Source: Accumulibacter phosphatis (lineage in GTDB: Bacteria > Pseudomonadota > Gammaproteobacteria > Burkholderiales > Rhodocyclaceae). Taken from it: a stretch of 64,000 nucleotides of DNA. The DNA lies in NCBI RefSeq assembly GCF_000024165.1, contig NC_013194.1, positions 2,418,001-2,482,000 of the forward strand, in the 5' to 3' direction. A model generated the notes under the pieces. It ran no database searches. It was not told the origin of the DNA and saw only the letters and a list, made by a program, of their open reading frames with translations. A program made the translations under genes and the position numbers. How positions within the stretch are numbered: the first letter of the stretch is position 1; each line of letters opens with the position of its first letter. Below are positions 1 to 9,925 of the stretch, in pieces.

Positions 1-58
1 GCCGTCGCTCCCGCAGCGACTGGCGGTTTGCCGCCGGAGAGGACATCGTGCGGTCCGC

Positions 59-235
59 TTAGCGGGCCTGGCGACGACGTCGCCAGACGGCCGGGCGCTG
101 GAAACCGTCTGGGTCGATTTCCCAGGGTGCCGGCTCACGAAAGGCGTGCGGCAAGGCGTGCGTATCGGTGACGCCGATGAGCAGGTTGAACATCGTCTGC
201 AGGCGGTCGAAGAAGCTGGGGTCGCGAGAGGGCAT
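59..235 (-). CDS. Small hypothetical protein (58 aa)
   Basis: A 58-codon frame opens at an ATG with a GGAG motif about 8 bases upstream and ends at TAA. The product is rich in Arg and Pro and ends in a basic run (WRRRRQAR). It has no membrane segment and no motif I recognise. It lies downstream of the WYL regulator on the same strand, so it could be the second gene of that unit. It is short, so chance coding cannot be excluded. The ribosome binding site and a non-random composition (FFDRLQTMFNLLIGV near the start) are the support. Confidence 0.4.
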   Translation of the reverse strand: MPSRDPSFFDRLQTMFNLLIGVTDTHALPHAFREPAPWEIDPDGFQRPAVWRRRRQAR

Positions 236-307
236 GGCGGGCTCCGGTGGGGTTGACGGAAGCCAGTGTGATCCCCGCGGGGCTCACCAAGTGAGCCAGC
301 CAAGCCG

Positions 308-1297
308 CTACCCGCGATAATTTTCCAGCGCGCGCCGCAACTCCTTCGCCACTCTTGCCTGCAGCGCCGCCGGTTCGACGACCTCGCAGTCGCTGCCGTA
401 CTTGAGGATGTCCATGATCAATTCGCGATCATCGGCATAGGGCACGCGCAGCTCGTAGCTGCCGTCGTCGAGGAGCCTGCTTTCCTGCTTCGGGTGCCAG
501 CGCTCCGAGGCGACCCAGCGCGCTCGTTCCGGCGTGAAGCGCAGCACAGCCCAGGAGACCCGGTCGCCCGCGAAGATCCCGTAACCGGAGCCGAGCACCT
601 CGTCGAGGCGCTTGTCGGCAACATCCCTGGCGCGTTTGTCGAGGATTTCCGCGTGTTCGATGGCGTCGACCGAGAAGGCACGCAAGCCATCGCGTAGATG
701 ACACCAGGCATCGAGATACCAGTTGTGGCGGTAGTGGTTGAGGCGTTGCGGCGAGATTTCCCGCTCGGTCACTGCGTCGGTGCCGCGTGCATGGTAGCGG
801 ATGATAAGGCGCTTTCGCCGCAACAGGGCCGAGCCTACTGCCTGGAAGTGGTCGAGATGGAAATCCCGCGCGCCGACCGTCTGGATGCGGATGCGGCGCT
901 GGATTTCCTCGACCGGGTTGTCGGCCGTGCCGAGCAGGCCGGTGAGGCGAGCGAGCAGAGGCTGGATCTGCGGTCCGAGCAGGCCGCCGGTGTCGAGGTT
1001 CGAGAGCAGATGCTGCATGGTCAGCAACGCATGGATTTCCTCGGCGGTGAACCACAGGCCGGGGAGTTCATACTGCGGGCCAACCCGCTGCTCGGCCGTC
1101 TCGAAACGGTAGCCGCCCAGGTGGCGGTCGAAGATCAGCGGGGCGTTCAGGCGGTCGCGCATGTAGGCGATGTCGCGCTTCAGCGTCGCCCAGGAAACGC
1201 CCAGGCGCTCCTGCAGTTCCGCGCGCGTGACCGAGTGGCGAGCGCCGAGAATCTGGTCGATCTGGTAGATACGTTGCAGGCTGCTCATGGCTGACAT
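308..1297 (-). CDS. WYL-domain transcriptional regulator (YafY type)
   Basis: The protein of about 329 residues is a DNA-binding regulator. An N-terminal winged helix (SSLQRIYQIDQIL ... VTRAELQERLGVSWATLKRDIAYMRD, residues 4-55) is followed by a central WYL domain (LIIRYHARGTDAVTEREISPQRL and the tryptophan/tyrosine-rich NWYLDAWC, about residues 165-205). A WCX-type C-terminal domain ends in LKYGSDCEVVEPAALQARVAKELRRAL. Two close ATGs exist at 1297 and 1288; I use the first, and neither has a strong Shine-Dalgarno. It diverges from the defence-type operon starting at 1556. WYL proteins of this layout (BrxR and CapW are known examples) often repress neighbouring defence genes, so it probably controls this operon through the 1298-1555 interval. 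That role is inferred. Confidence 0.9.
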   Translation of the reverse strand: MSAMSSLQRIYQIDQILGARHSVTRAELQERLGVSWATLKRDIAYMRDRLNAPLIFDRHLGGYRFETAEQRVGPQYELPGLWFTAEEIHALLTMQHLLSNLDTGGLLGPQIQPLLARLTGLLGTADNPVEEIQRRIRIQTVGARDFHLDHFQAVGSALLRRKRLIIRYHARGTDAVTEREISPQRLNHYRHNWYLDAWCHLRDGLRAFSVDAIEHAEILDKRARDVADKRLDEVLGSGYGIFAGDRVSWAVLRFTPERARWVASERWHPKQESRLLDDGSYELRVPYADDRELIMDILKYGSDCEVVEPAALQARVAKELRRALENYRG

Positions 1298-1555
1298 CCG
1301 AGGACGATGTATGGCTTTACAGGCTCGATAGGTGAGCTCCCGAGGTTGTATCATGGCATGCAAGCCGTCGCCATTGAAGGATTGCGGTCAAAGGCTCGCT
1401 CACGAAAAGAGCCGACTTGGGGAGTTTGAGGCTGCCGAACAGGGAGCGGGTCGTGTCCGTATGCTGCGGCGGGTTGACCAGAGCGTGCGATTGGGTTGGT
1501 GTAAGCAGTGGGTCGCTGCCGCTGCGCCGAGAAAATAACCAAGAACAAGGCAAAC
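1298..1555. promoter_or_regulatory. Divergent intergenic region between WYL regulator and defence operon
   Basis: This 258-bp non-coding interval separates two divergently transcribed genes and must contain both promoters. I see a TTGACC at 1474-1479 that could be a -35 element for the rightward operon, but no convincing -10 at the right distance. I see no clear long palindrome that would mark the WYL operator. The placement as a regulatory region rests on the divergent geometry alone. Confidence 0.45.
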
Positions 1556-4500
1556 ATGGACGTCTTCGAGTTCAGGGAGAAACTGGTCGGTGAATACAGC
1601 CAGTTCACTCGCAGTTTCACGCGCATCAAGTCCGAGGACATTGCGTCCTTCGTTGCCGCTGCTTACGAGTCGCAACGCTACTGGCCTGCACCGCTCGTCC
1701 AGGTCAATCCGAACTTCAAGGCGGGCCACAGCGTCGAGGAACTGGTCACGGCCGGCAGTCTTCACCCGGAGTGCGCGCGAATTTTCCGCGGGGGCAAGAG
1801 CGTCAGTTCGGCCGGTGTATCGCTGAAACTCTTCAGGCATCAGGAGGAGGCGATCAGTTTCGCTCAAACGGGTACCAGCTACGTCCTGACCACCGGTACC
1901 GGCTCGGGCAAATCGCTCGCCTACTTCATCCCGATCATTGATGCCATCCTCAAGGCAAAGGCAGCCGACCCAGCGCCGCGGACTCGCGCCATCGTCATCT
2001 ACCCGATGAACGCTCTGGCCAATAGCCAGCTCGAGGAACTCGGCAAGTTCCTGGGCGACTACGGGGATCACCCACCGGTGACTTTCGGCCGCTACACGGG
2101 CCAGGAGGACGATGAGGAGCGCCAGCGCCTGGCGGCGCATCCGCCGGACATCCTGCTCACCAATTTCATGATGCTCGAACTCCTGATGACCCGTCAGGAC
2201 GAAAAGGACAAGGCCGTCATCCGCAACGCCAAAGGCTTGCGCTTTCTGGTGCTCGACGAGTTGCACACCTACCGCGGACGCCAAGGTGCCGACGTCGCCC
2301 TACTGGTGCGACGGGTTCGTGAGGCACTGACCGATCGGCTGCAGTGCATCGGCACCTCAGCCACGATGGCTACGGAAGGCACGGAGGCCGATCGCAATGT
2401 CGTCGTTGCCGAAGTCGCCACGCGGCTGTTCGGCACCACGATCTCGCCCGCGCATGTGATCACCGAAACGCTGCAACGTATTACCCCGGAGAAGCTCCTC
2501 GTTGAACACATCCGTGCTTCCCTGACGACGGCAATTCGGACTGGCCTGCCCGAGAATCCTGCATTCTCCGACCTGGCGACGCACCCGCTGGCCGTGTGGA
2601 CCGAACTCACTCTCGGTCTGGCGCGGGAGGAGGGCAAGTGGCGCCGGGCCAGGCCAATGACCCTCGAGGCTGCAGGTACCCGCCTCGCCTCTGATGCAGG
2701 CATTCCGGAAGGGACGGCGCGCGAGATACTCGCCGACTTCCTGCTCCTGGCGTATCACACTACCGACAAGCCGCCGGAGGATGGCGGACGCAGCCTGTTT
2801 GCCTTCAAGCTGCACCAGTTCATTTCCGGCGGCGGCAAGGCGTTCACCACGCTGGATGCACCCGGCAAACGTTTCCTGACGCTCGATGGCAGCCAGTACG
2901 TTCCCGGCGACCGGGGCCGCAAGCTCTACTCGGTGCATTTCTGCCGGGATTGCGGTCAGGAATACCTTCCGGTCTGGGATGAGAATACTCCCCTTGGCCG
3001 CCAGTTCTCGCCGCGCAACATCGAAGACCGGTCGCATGAGGATGAGGAGGTCAGGAACGGCTTCTTCATGCCGGACACCTCCGCGATCTGGGAGGACACT
3101 CTCGACCGCTATCCGGAATCCTGGCTGGAGCGTTCGGGGGACAACTACCGCCTGAAATCGACCTATCGGCGTCGGCAGCCGGTCCACGTCCGGCTCAACG
3201 GCGAGGGTGCGCTGGACAATGGCGGGGTCCCTGGTTGGTACATCCCTGGCAGCTTCGGCTTTTGCCTGAACTGCGGAGTGATCCATCACACGGCCGGGCG
3301 CGATTCGCTGCGCTTGGCTGCACTCTCCGGCGAAGGTCGTAGCTCGGCCACCACCATGCTGACCCTCGCTTCCCTGCGCTATCTCTACGAGCAGGACGCC
3401 CAGTTGAGCGCCGAAGCCAAGAAGGTGCTCGGCTTTTCAGACAACCGCCAGGATGCCGCGCTGCAGGTCGGGCATTTCAACGATTTCCTGCAGATCCTCC
3501 TGCAGCGGGCGGCGTTGCTGGCAGCCGTGCAGGCCAGCGCCCAACAGGAACTCGATGAAAGTGCAATAGCCGGCGCCGTGTTCGCTGCGCTCGGCTTCGA
3601 CCGCGACGACCCCGGAGTGCGCGCCGAATTCATGCAGGATCCGGACGTGCGCGGCAACGCCCGGCGTCTGGTCCAGGACACGCTGCGCAACATTCTCGGC
3701 TACCGAATCTACTACGACCTGCGGCGCGGCTGGCGCTTCAACAACCCGAACCTGGAACAACTCGGCCTGCTGCGGATCGCCTACCGCGACCTCGAAGAAC
3801 TGTCGAACGACGCCGAAATGTGGCAGGAGGCGCCGCTCGTCCTGCAAGCCGCCTCGCCGACGGTGCGCCAGCGCATTCTCGATATGGTGTTCGAGTCGAT
3901 GCGTCAGGGGCTCTGCCTGGCCTCGCGCTACCTCGACCGTGCCGAGCTCGATCGCCTCAAGACCGCGAGCTACGCCAACCTGCGCGAGCCCTGGGGCTTC
4001 ACCGAGGATGAACATCCGGTGGCGGCGAGCTGGTTCATCACCGTCAGTCGGCCACTCGACGAAGATCGCCGCAACGTTGAATACCTCGTTTCCGGCAGCG
4101 CTCGCTCCAGGCTCGGCCGCCTGCTCAAGCAGCCCGCCACCTGGCGCGAAGAAGACGAAGCGGACAACCCGCACGCCGCCCGCATCAGGGACGAGCACTA
4201 CCAGGACATCATCGCCGCGCTGCTCAAGGCGGCCAAGACCTATGGCCTCGTCGTCGCCGAAGAGACCGAGTTCGGCATGACCGGCTACCAGCTCAACGGC
4301 AGCGCCATCGTCTGGCGACTGGGCGATGGCCAGAGTGCGCGCGGTGCCAGTGACAACGCCTTCTTCCGGGGACTCTACGCCAACATCGCCGGCCTCCTCG
4401 CCAACCCCGCCCACCGCCTGTTCGACTTCGAGGCGCGCGAGCATACGGCCCAGGTCGAACAGGACGATCGCCTCGAACGTGAGGCCCGCTTCCGCTTCAC

Positions 4501-6862
4501 CCGCAAGGACCGCGACGAATGGCTGGAGAAGACCGGCAAACCGCTCGAATGGCTGCCGGTAATGTTCTGCTCGCCGACCATGGAACTCGGCGTCGATATC
4601 TCGTCGCTGAACACCGTCTATCTGCGCAACGTGCCGCCGACACCCGCCAACTATGCCCAGCGCAGCGGCCGGGCAGGGCGCGCCGGCCAGCCGGCGCTGG
4701 TCATTACCTACTGCGCCGCGCAGTCGCCGCACGACCAGTATTTCTTCCGCGATCCCGTGCGCATGGTCCATGGACAGGTCAATCCGCCGACTCTCGACCT
4801 GGCCAACCGCGAGCTGATCCAGAGCCACCTGCACGCTGTCTGGCTGGCGGAAACCGGCGTCAAGCTCGACAAGAGCATTCGCGGCCTGCTCGACATGAAC
4901 GCCGAGCAGGCGCCGCTCGCCGAACATCTGCGCCAGTCCCTCGATGCCGATGCGCCACAGCGCCGCGCCCACGCACGTGGCCTCAGCATTCTCGCCGTGC
5001 TGGCTGGCGAACTCACCGCCGAGAAAGCGCCCTGGTACGACGAACACTTCGCCGAGCGCGTATTTGCGCGTGCCTTTGCCGCGTTCAACGCGGCGCTTGA
5101 TCGCTGGCGCGATCTGTTCACGGCTACCAAGCGGCAGATGGAGATCAACCAGCGGGTGATGAACAACCCCGCGGCCAGCGAGCGCGAGCGCAAGGACGCC
5201 AAGCAGCGGCACGACGAAGCCTTCCGCCAGCAATCGCTGCTCCTGCAGGAATCGGGCAGCGCCAATTCCGACTTCTACACGTATCGCTACCTGGCCAGCC
5301 AGGGTTTCCTCCCCGGCTACAATTTCCCGCGTCTGCCGCTGATGGCCTACATCCCGGCGCGCCGGGGCAAGATCGGCCGCGAGAACTTCCTGACGCGCCC
5401 ACGTTTCCTCGCCCTCGGTGAATTCGGTCCCTACAGCCTCATCTATCACGAAGGCAGCCAGTACCGTGTCACGCGTGCCATGCTCGGCGTCTCGGGCGAC
5501 GATCAGGTCGCCCTGGGCGCCCGTCTGACCACCGAAGTCGCGCGTATCTGCCCGGCCTGCGGCTATGGCCACTTCCGCAGTCAGCGCGACGCCGACCGCT
5601 GCGTGTCGTGCAATGCGCCGCTGGCCGACGCCAGGGAAGTGCAAGACCTCTACCGCATCGAAAACGTCTCGACGCGGCGCGCGGAGCGAATCACCGCCAA
5701 CGAGGAGGAGCGGGTACGGCAGGGTTACGAGATGCAGACCACCATCCAGTTCGCCGAGCAGGATGGCCGGCTGCAGCGTCTCGACAGTCATCTTGCCGAC
5801 GGTGCCGAGACCGTACTCACTCTCCAATACGGGCCGGCTGCCACCGTCTGGCGAATGAATTTCGGCTGGCGGCGGCGCAAGGACAAAAGCATCCTCGGGT
5901 TCATGATCAACCCGGTCACCGGCCACTGGGTCGGCGGTGCCGAGGAGAGCGGCGAACCCGAACCGGACGCGCCGCCCGACCGCACGCCGCCGCAGCAAAT
6001 CGTTCCTTATGTCGAAGATCGCCGCAACGTGCTGATCGTCCGTCCGCCGGAGACGTTCGAGGCGGCAACGATGGCGACGCTGCAATACGCCCTCAAGCGC
6101 GGCATCGAGGCCGTCTACCAGCTCGAGGAGAGCGAGCTGATGGCCGAACCGCTGCCCGGCCGCGACAACCGCCAGGCCATCCTGCTCTACGAATCGGCCG
6201 AGGGCGGGGCGGGGGTGCTCACTCGTCTCGCTTCGGAGCCGGCGGCCCTCGCCAGGGTCGCCGAGGAGGCGCTACGCATCATGCACTACCAGCGCCCGGC
6301 TGACGGCCTCTGGGAGCGGGAAACTCTCGTCCAGGATGTCGACGCGGCCGGCAAGCCGATTTGTGAAGCGGGCTGCTACAAATGCCTGCTTTCGTACTAC
6401 AACCAGCCCGATCACACCGTCATCGACCGCCAGGATGCAGCGAACGAAGGCAAGGCGCTCGACATCCTCTGCCGCCTGACTCGCGCGCAGGGCCGCTTGG
6501 GGACCTTCGGCCGCACGCCGGAGCGGCACGAGGACGAACTTGCCCGCCTCTCCGGCAGCAGCCTCGAGCAGGCCTGGCTTGCCCATGTCGATCGCCACGG
6601 CTATCGGCGTCCGGACCGTGGCCAGGAGAGCATCCCCGACTGCAACACCTGCGCCGATTTCTTCTACGCCGACTGGAAGGCCGCCATCTACATCGACGGC
6701 CCGCAGCATGACGAAGCGGCGCAGCGCGAACGGGACGAAGCGATCAACCGCGCGCTGGCGGCGTCCGGCCACTATGTCGTGCGCTTCCCCAAGGAACAGG
6801 CGCGCTGGCCTGAAATCTTCACTGCGCATGCGGGTCTTTTCGGCCCCAGCAACGATCACTGA
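1556..6862 (+). CDS. DUF1998 superfamily II helicase with C-terminal nuclease-like domain (DruE / DrmAB-like)
   Basis: A 1768-residue protein starts at the ATG that opens MDVFEFREKL; an upstream in-frame codon is less likely. Residues 113-120 form Walker A (TGTGSGKS) and 234-237 a DELH box. GTSATM (about 265) is motif III, and QRSGRAGRAG (about 1035) is motif VI preceded by a helicase-C region. Cysteine pairs CRDC (about 461), CLNC (about 568), CPAC and CVSC (about 1332-1352) look like zinc sites. The DUF1998 signature CEAGCYKCLLSYY is at about 1603. The last 100 residues resemble a restriction-endonuclease fold (SSLEQAW ... ADFF ... IYIDGPQHD ... GHYVVRF). Size and order match Druantia DruE, or fused DISARM DrmA and DrmB. 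As the first gene of the operon it is probably the DNA-translocating core of an anti-phage system. Helicase assignment is firm; the defence role is inferred. Confidence 0.88.
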   Translation: MDVFEFREKLVGEYSQFTRSFTRIKSEDIASFVAAAYESQRYWPAPLVQVNPNFKAGHSVEELVTAGSLHPECARIFRGGKSVSSAGVSLKLFRHQEEAISFAQTGTSYVLTTGTGSGKSLAYFIPIIDAILKAKAADPAPRTRAIVIYPMNALANSQLEELGKFLGDYGDHPPVTFGRYTGQEDDEERQRLAAHPPDILLTNFMMLELLMTRQDEKDKAVIRNAKGLRFLVLDELHTYRGRQGADVALLVRRVREALTDRLQCIGTSATMATEGTEADRNVVVAEVATRLFGTTISPAHVITETLQRITPEKLLVEHIRASLTTAIRTGLPENPAFSDLATHPLAVWTELTLGLAREEGKWRRARPMTLEAAGTRLASDAGIPEGTAREILADFLLLAYHTTDKPPEDGGRSLFAFKLHQFISGGGKAFTTLDAPGKRFLTLDGSQYVPGDRGRKLYSVHFCRDCGQEYLPVWDENTPLGRQFSPRNIEDRSHEDEEVRNGFFMPDTSAIWEDTLDRYPESWLERSGDNYRLKSTYRRRQPVHVRLNGEGALDNGGVPGWYIPGSFGFCLNCGVIHHTAGRDSLRLAALSGEGRSSATTMLTLASLRYLYEQDAQLSAEAKKVLGFSDNRQDAALQVGHFNDFLQILLQRAALLAAVQASAQQELDESAIAGAVFAALGFDRDDPGVRAEFMQDPDVRGNARRLVQDTLRNILGYRIYYDLRRGWRFNNPNLEQLGLLRIAYRDLEELSNDAEMWQEAPLVLQAASPTVRQRILDMVFESMRQGLCLASRYLDRAELDRLKTASYANLREPWGFTEDEHPVAASWFITVSRPLDEDRRNVEYLVSGSARSRLGRLLKQPATWREEDEADNPHAARIRDEHYQDIIAALLKAAKTYGLVVAEETEFGMTGYQLNGSAIVWRLGDGQSARGASDNAFFRGLYANIAGLLANPAHRLFDFEAREHTAQVEQDDRLEREARFRFTRKDRDEWLEKTGKPLEWLPVMFCSPTMELGVDISSLNTVYLRNVPPTPANYAQRSGRAGRAGQPALVITYCAAQSPHDQYFFRDPVRMVHGQVNPPTLDLANRELIQSHLHAVWLAETGVKLDKSIRGLLDMNAEQAPLAEHLRQSLDADAPQRRAHARGLSILAVLAGELTAEKAPWYDEHFAERVFARAFAAFNAALDRWRDLFTATKRQMEINQRVMNNPAASERERKDAKQRHDEAFRQQSLLLQESGSANSDFYTYRYLASQGFLPGYNFPRLPLMAYIPARRGKIGRENFLTRPRFLALGEFGPYSLIYHEGSQYRVTRAMLGVSGDDQVALGARLTTEVARICPACGYGHFRSQRDADRCVSCNAPLADAREVQDLYRIENVSTRRAERITANEEERVRQGYEMQTTIQFAEQDGRLQRLDSHLADGAETVLTLQYGPAATVWRMNFGWRRRKDKSILGFMINPVTGHWVGGAEESGEPEPDAPPDRTPPQQIVPYVEDRRNVLIVRPPETFEAATMATLQYALKRGIEAVYQLEESELMAEPLPGRDNRQAILLYESAEGGAGVLTRLASEPAALARVAEEALRIMHYQRPADGLWERETLVQDVDAAGKPICEAGCYKCLLSYYNQPDHTVIDRQDAANEGKALDILCRLTRAQGRLGTFGRTPERHEDELARLSGSSLEQAWLAHVDRHGYRRPDRGQESIPDCNTCADFFYADWKAAIYIDGPQHDEAAQRERDEAINRALAASGHYVVRFPKEQARWPEIFTAHAGLFGPSNDH

Positions 6863-6871
6863 GCGCAACCA

Positions 6872-9712
6872 ATGAACTCCCAAGTCAGCTTTCAACCCGG
6901 CAGCCTCGTCGCCGCCCGCGGCCGCGAGTGGATCGTCCTGCCGCAGTCGGACGGCGATACCCTGCATCTGCGCGCGCTCGGTGCCGCCGAAGACGACGCG
7001 ACGCTGATCTACCTGCCGATCGAGCCGCAGCCGGTGACGCCGGCGAGCTTTCCCTGGCCGACCGTCGCCGAGGCTTCCAACCACGCCGCCGGGCAACTGT
7101 TGCGTGACGCGTTGCAACTCAAGCTGCGCACTGGCGCCGGCCCGTTCCGCAGCTTCGGCAACATCGCCGTCGAGCCGCGCGCCTACCAGCTCGTGCCGCT
7201 GCTGATGGCACTCAAGCAGGCAGTCGTGCGCCTGCTGATTGCCGACGACGTCGGCATCGGCAAGACCATCGAAGCGGCGCTCATCGTTCGCGAACTGATC
7301 GACCGTGGCGAGATTTCCCGGCTGACGGTCCTCTGTCCACCCCACCTGTGCGAGCAGTGGCAGCGCGAACTGCAGCAGCGCTTCCACATCCACGCCGTGG
7401 TCGTGCGCAGCAGCACCGCCGCCCGCCTCGAACGCGGCCTGCCGGCCAACCAGTCGGTTTTCGAGGCCTACCCCCATACCGTGGTCAGTCTCGACTACAT
7501 CAAGTCCGACCGCCGCCGTGACGAGTTCCAGCGCGCCTGCCCGGAGTGCGTCATCGTCGACGAGGCGCACACCTGTACCTTCAGCGGCCAGGGGCGCCAG
7601 CAGCGCTACACGCTGCTCAAGGGCCTCGCCGAGAATCCCGACCGGCACCTGATCCTGCTCACCGCTACCCCGCACTCAGGCGACGAGGAAGCCTTCTTCA
7701 ACCTGCTCGGCCTGCTGCACCCATCGTTCCGTGAACTCAAGGACGCCGCGGCCGGCAGCCGCCAGCCTCTGCGCGAGCAGCTCGCCCGCCATTTCGTCCA
7801 GCGCCGCCGGCCGGACATCGAGGAATGGCAGGATCGCCAGGTCTTCCCCGAGCGCCTCACCGCCGAGATCACCTACCAGCTCACCGGCGCCTGGGGCGGC
7901 CTGTTCGAGGAGGTTCTGTCCTATGCCCGAACGCTGGTCGAGCGCGCCGAGGGCCAGGGCGCCATGCGCCAGCGCATGAGCTGGTGGGCGGCGCTGGCGC
8001 TGCTGCGCTGCATTTCCTCGTCGCCGGCGGCGGCGGTCAATGCCCTGCGCACGCGGCTCGCCGGTGGCTCGCTCGATACTCTCGAAGATCAGGGGCAAAG
8101 CCTCGAGGAAGCCGAGGCACAGGGGCGCGAGCGCGTCCTCGACGGTGCCGACGACGACCTGAGCACCCAGGACATCGAACCTGCCGCCTGTACCGAGGAC
8201 AGTCAGCTCCTCAGCGAACTCATCGCCAAAGCCGAGGCGCTCGCCGGCCCCGGCCAGGACCCCAAGCTCAAGCGCCTGCTCGAACATCTCGCAGAACTGA
8301 CCGCCGCCGGCTTCCAGCCGGTCGTCTTCTGCCGCTACATCGCCACCGCGCACTATGTCGCCGACGCGCTGCGCAAGGCCCACAAGAGCCACCTCGTGCA
8401 GGCCATCACCGGCGAGTTTGCCGCCTCCGAGCGTGAAGCTGCGGTCGACGCCATGGGCGAGGCCGAAAAGCGCATTCTCGTCGCCACCGACTGCCTTTCC
8501 GAAGGTGTCAACCTGCAGAACCTGTTCACCGCTGTCGTCCATTACGACCTGTCGTGGAACCCGACCCGCCACGAGCAGCGCGAGGGCCGCGTCGACCGCT
8601 TCGGCCAGAAGGCGCGCGAAGTCCGCACCACCATGCTGTACGGGCGCGACAATCCGGTCGACGGCGCCGTGCTGCATGTCATTCTCAGAAAGGCCGAGAG
8701 CATCCGCAAGGAACTCGGCGTCCTCGTGCCGATGCCCGACGACGAAGGCCGGCTCACCCAGGCGTTGGTCGGCGCCGTGCTGCTGCGCCAGGGCCGCCTG
8801 GCCACCACCTCGCCGCAGCGCGCGCTCGACTTCGGCGAGCCGGCGCTGGCGATCGAGACCGCCTGGCAGTCGGCGCGGGAGCGCGCATCGCGCAACCGCA
8901 CCCTGTTTGCGCAGCGCCGCCTCAAACCCGAGGATGTCCTGCCCGAATGGCGGAAGACGCTCGCCGTGCTCGGCGGCGAGGACGATGTCGAGCGCTTCGT
9001 CCGCCGCGCCGCCACTCGCCTTGGCGCGCCACTCGAAGCCGTGACCAAGGCCACGGCCGCCCACTGGAAACTGCACATCGGCAGCCTGCACGCCGCCGCC
9101 CTGCGTGAGCGCCTGGGCGGGGAGGCCCTGGAAGGCACATTGCGCATCGATTTCCACCAGCCGCCGGCCCCCGGCGCAGTGTTCATCCACCGCACGCATC
9201 CGCTGGTCAGTTGCCTGGCCGACCACCTGCTCGAACAGGCGCTCGACGATCACGCGGCCGATGCCGACGCCGCTAGGGTCGCCCGCGCCGGCGCCATCTT
9301 CACCGCAGCCGTGCCGGCCCGCACCGCCGTCCTCCTGCTACGCCTGCGTCACCAGCTCAACGTCACCCACCGCCAGCAGTCGCGCCTGCTGCTGTGCGAA
9401 GAAACGGTGACCGTCGCGCTGCCGGGCCCCGAAGGTGGCGAACTGCTTGCCGGCGACAGCGTGCGCGCGCTGCTGGACGCCGAACCCGCACGCAACATGC
9501 CGCCGCCGCTGCGCGACCATCACCTGCGGCATTTTCTCGACCAGTTGCCGGCCTGGCAGCCCGCTCTCGAAAACCTGGCCCGCCAGCGTGCCCAGGCGCT
9601 GCTCGCAGACCACCGCCGCGTGCGCGAGGCCGCTCGCGGCAGCGGCGAATACCGCGTCACGCCCAGCCTGCCGGTCGACGTGATGGGGGTCTTGGTGCTC
9701 GTGCCGGCGTAG
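6872..9712 (+). CDS. SNF2-family helicase (DISARM DrmD-like)
   Basis: A 946-residue superfamily II ATPase begins 9 bases after the DUF1998 helicase stop. Walker A is DDVGIGKT (residues 125-132), the DEAH box is residues 230-233, and motif III is LTATPHSGDEEAF (about 263). The second RecA lobe carries VFCRYIATAHYVADAL, VATDCLSEGVNLQ and motif VI HEQREGRVDRFGQ (about 567-579). The C-terminal 300 residues have no motif I know. Length and motif variants match the bacterial SNF2 helicases found beside DISARM methylases (DrmD). Tight spacing with the upstream gene indicates one operon, where it probably remodels or translocates on invading DNA. The 'DrmD-like' name is by family resemblance and position, not by a search. 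Confidence 0.88.
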   Translation: MNSQVSFQPGSLVAARGREWIVLPQSDGDTLHLRALGAAEDDATLIYLPIEPQPVTPASFPWPTVAEASNHAAGQLLRDALQLKLRTGAGPFRSFGNIAVEPRAYQLVPLLMALKQAVVRLLIADDVGIGKTIEAALIVRELIDRGEISRLTVLCPPHLCEQWQRELQQRFHIHAVVVRSSTAARLERGLPANQSVFEAYPHTVVSLDYIKSDRRRDEFQRACPECVIVDEAHTCTFSGQGRQQRYTLLKGLAENPDRHLILLTATPHSGDEEAFFNLLGLLHPSFRELKDAAAGSRQPLREQLARHFVQRRRPDIEEWQDRQVFPERLTAEITYQLTGAWGGLFEEVLSYARTLVERAEGQGAMRQRMSWWAALALLRCISSSPAAAVNALRTRLAGGSLDTLEDQGQSLEEAEAQGRERVLDGADDDLSTQDIEPAACTEDSQLLSELIAKAEALAGPGQDPKLKRLLEHLAELTAAGFQPVVFCRYIATAHYVADALRKAHKSHLVQAITGEFAASEREAAVDAMGEAEKRILVATDCLSEGVNLQNLFTAVVHYDLSWNPTRHEQREGRVDRFGQKAREVRTTMLYGRDNPVDGAVLHVILRKAESIRKELGVLVPMPDDEGRLTQALVGAVLLRQGRLATTSPQRALDFGEPALAIETAWQSARERASRNRTLFAQRRLKPEDVLPEWRKTLAVLGGEDDVERFVRRAATRLGAPLEAVTKATAAHWKLHIGSLHAAALRERLGGEALEGTLRIDFHQPPAPGAVFIHRTHPLVSCLADHLLEQALDDHAADADAARVARAGAIFTAAVPARTAVLLLRLRHQLNVTHRQQSRLLLCEETVTVALPGPEGGELLAGDSVRALLDAEPARNMPPPLRDHHLRHFLDQLPAWQPALENLARQRAQALLADHRRVREAARGSGEYRVTPSLPVDVMGVLVLVPA

Positions 9713-9925
9713 CGCGACAGCCAATCCGGACACATCAAGATGATGAATTCATTGGGATTTCGGGTCGCTGTAGCGTTAAGCATTGATCGCCATCCTTAAT
9801 TTGACGGACCAGGATCACGCCCCGGGGGCTTGCCGCTGTCCCGGAATTTTCGCGCAACCAGCGGTTTTATAAGAGATTTTCGCGCTAGACTTTGTAGTGT
9901 AAAAAAAGTTACACAAAACGAATTC
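9713..9925 (+). promoter_or_regulatory. Internal regulatory region of the defence operon with repeats
   Basis: This 213-bp gap inside an otherwise packed operon contains two structured signals. The decamer ATTTTCGCGC occurs twice on the same strand (9846-9855 and 9876-9885), exactly 30 bp apart. Closer to the ATPase start is an inverted repeat GTGTAA / TTACAC (9897-9902 and 9909-9914, 6-nt spacer). The AT-rich stretch around 9865-9910 contrasts with the GC-rich genes. I read it as a second promoter with an operator for the ATPase and methyltransferase genes. No binding protein can be named. Confidence 0.45.

Noticed and set aside
3437..6085. 882-codon open frame antisense to the large helicase
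   Set aside because: Same reason: shadow of a GC-rich gene; the helicase motifs are on the plus strand.
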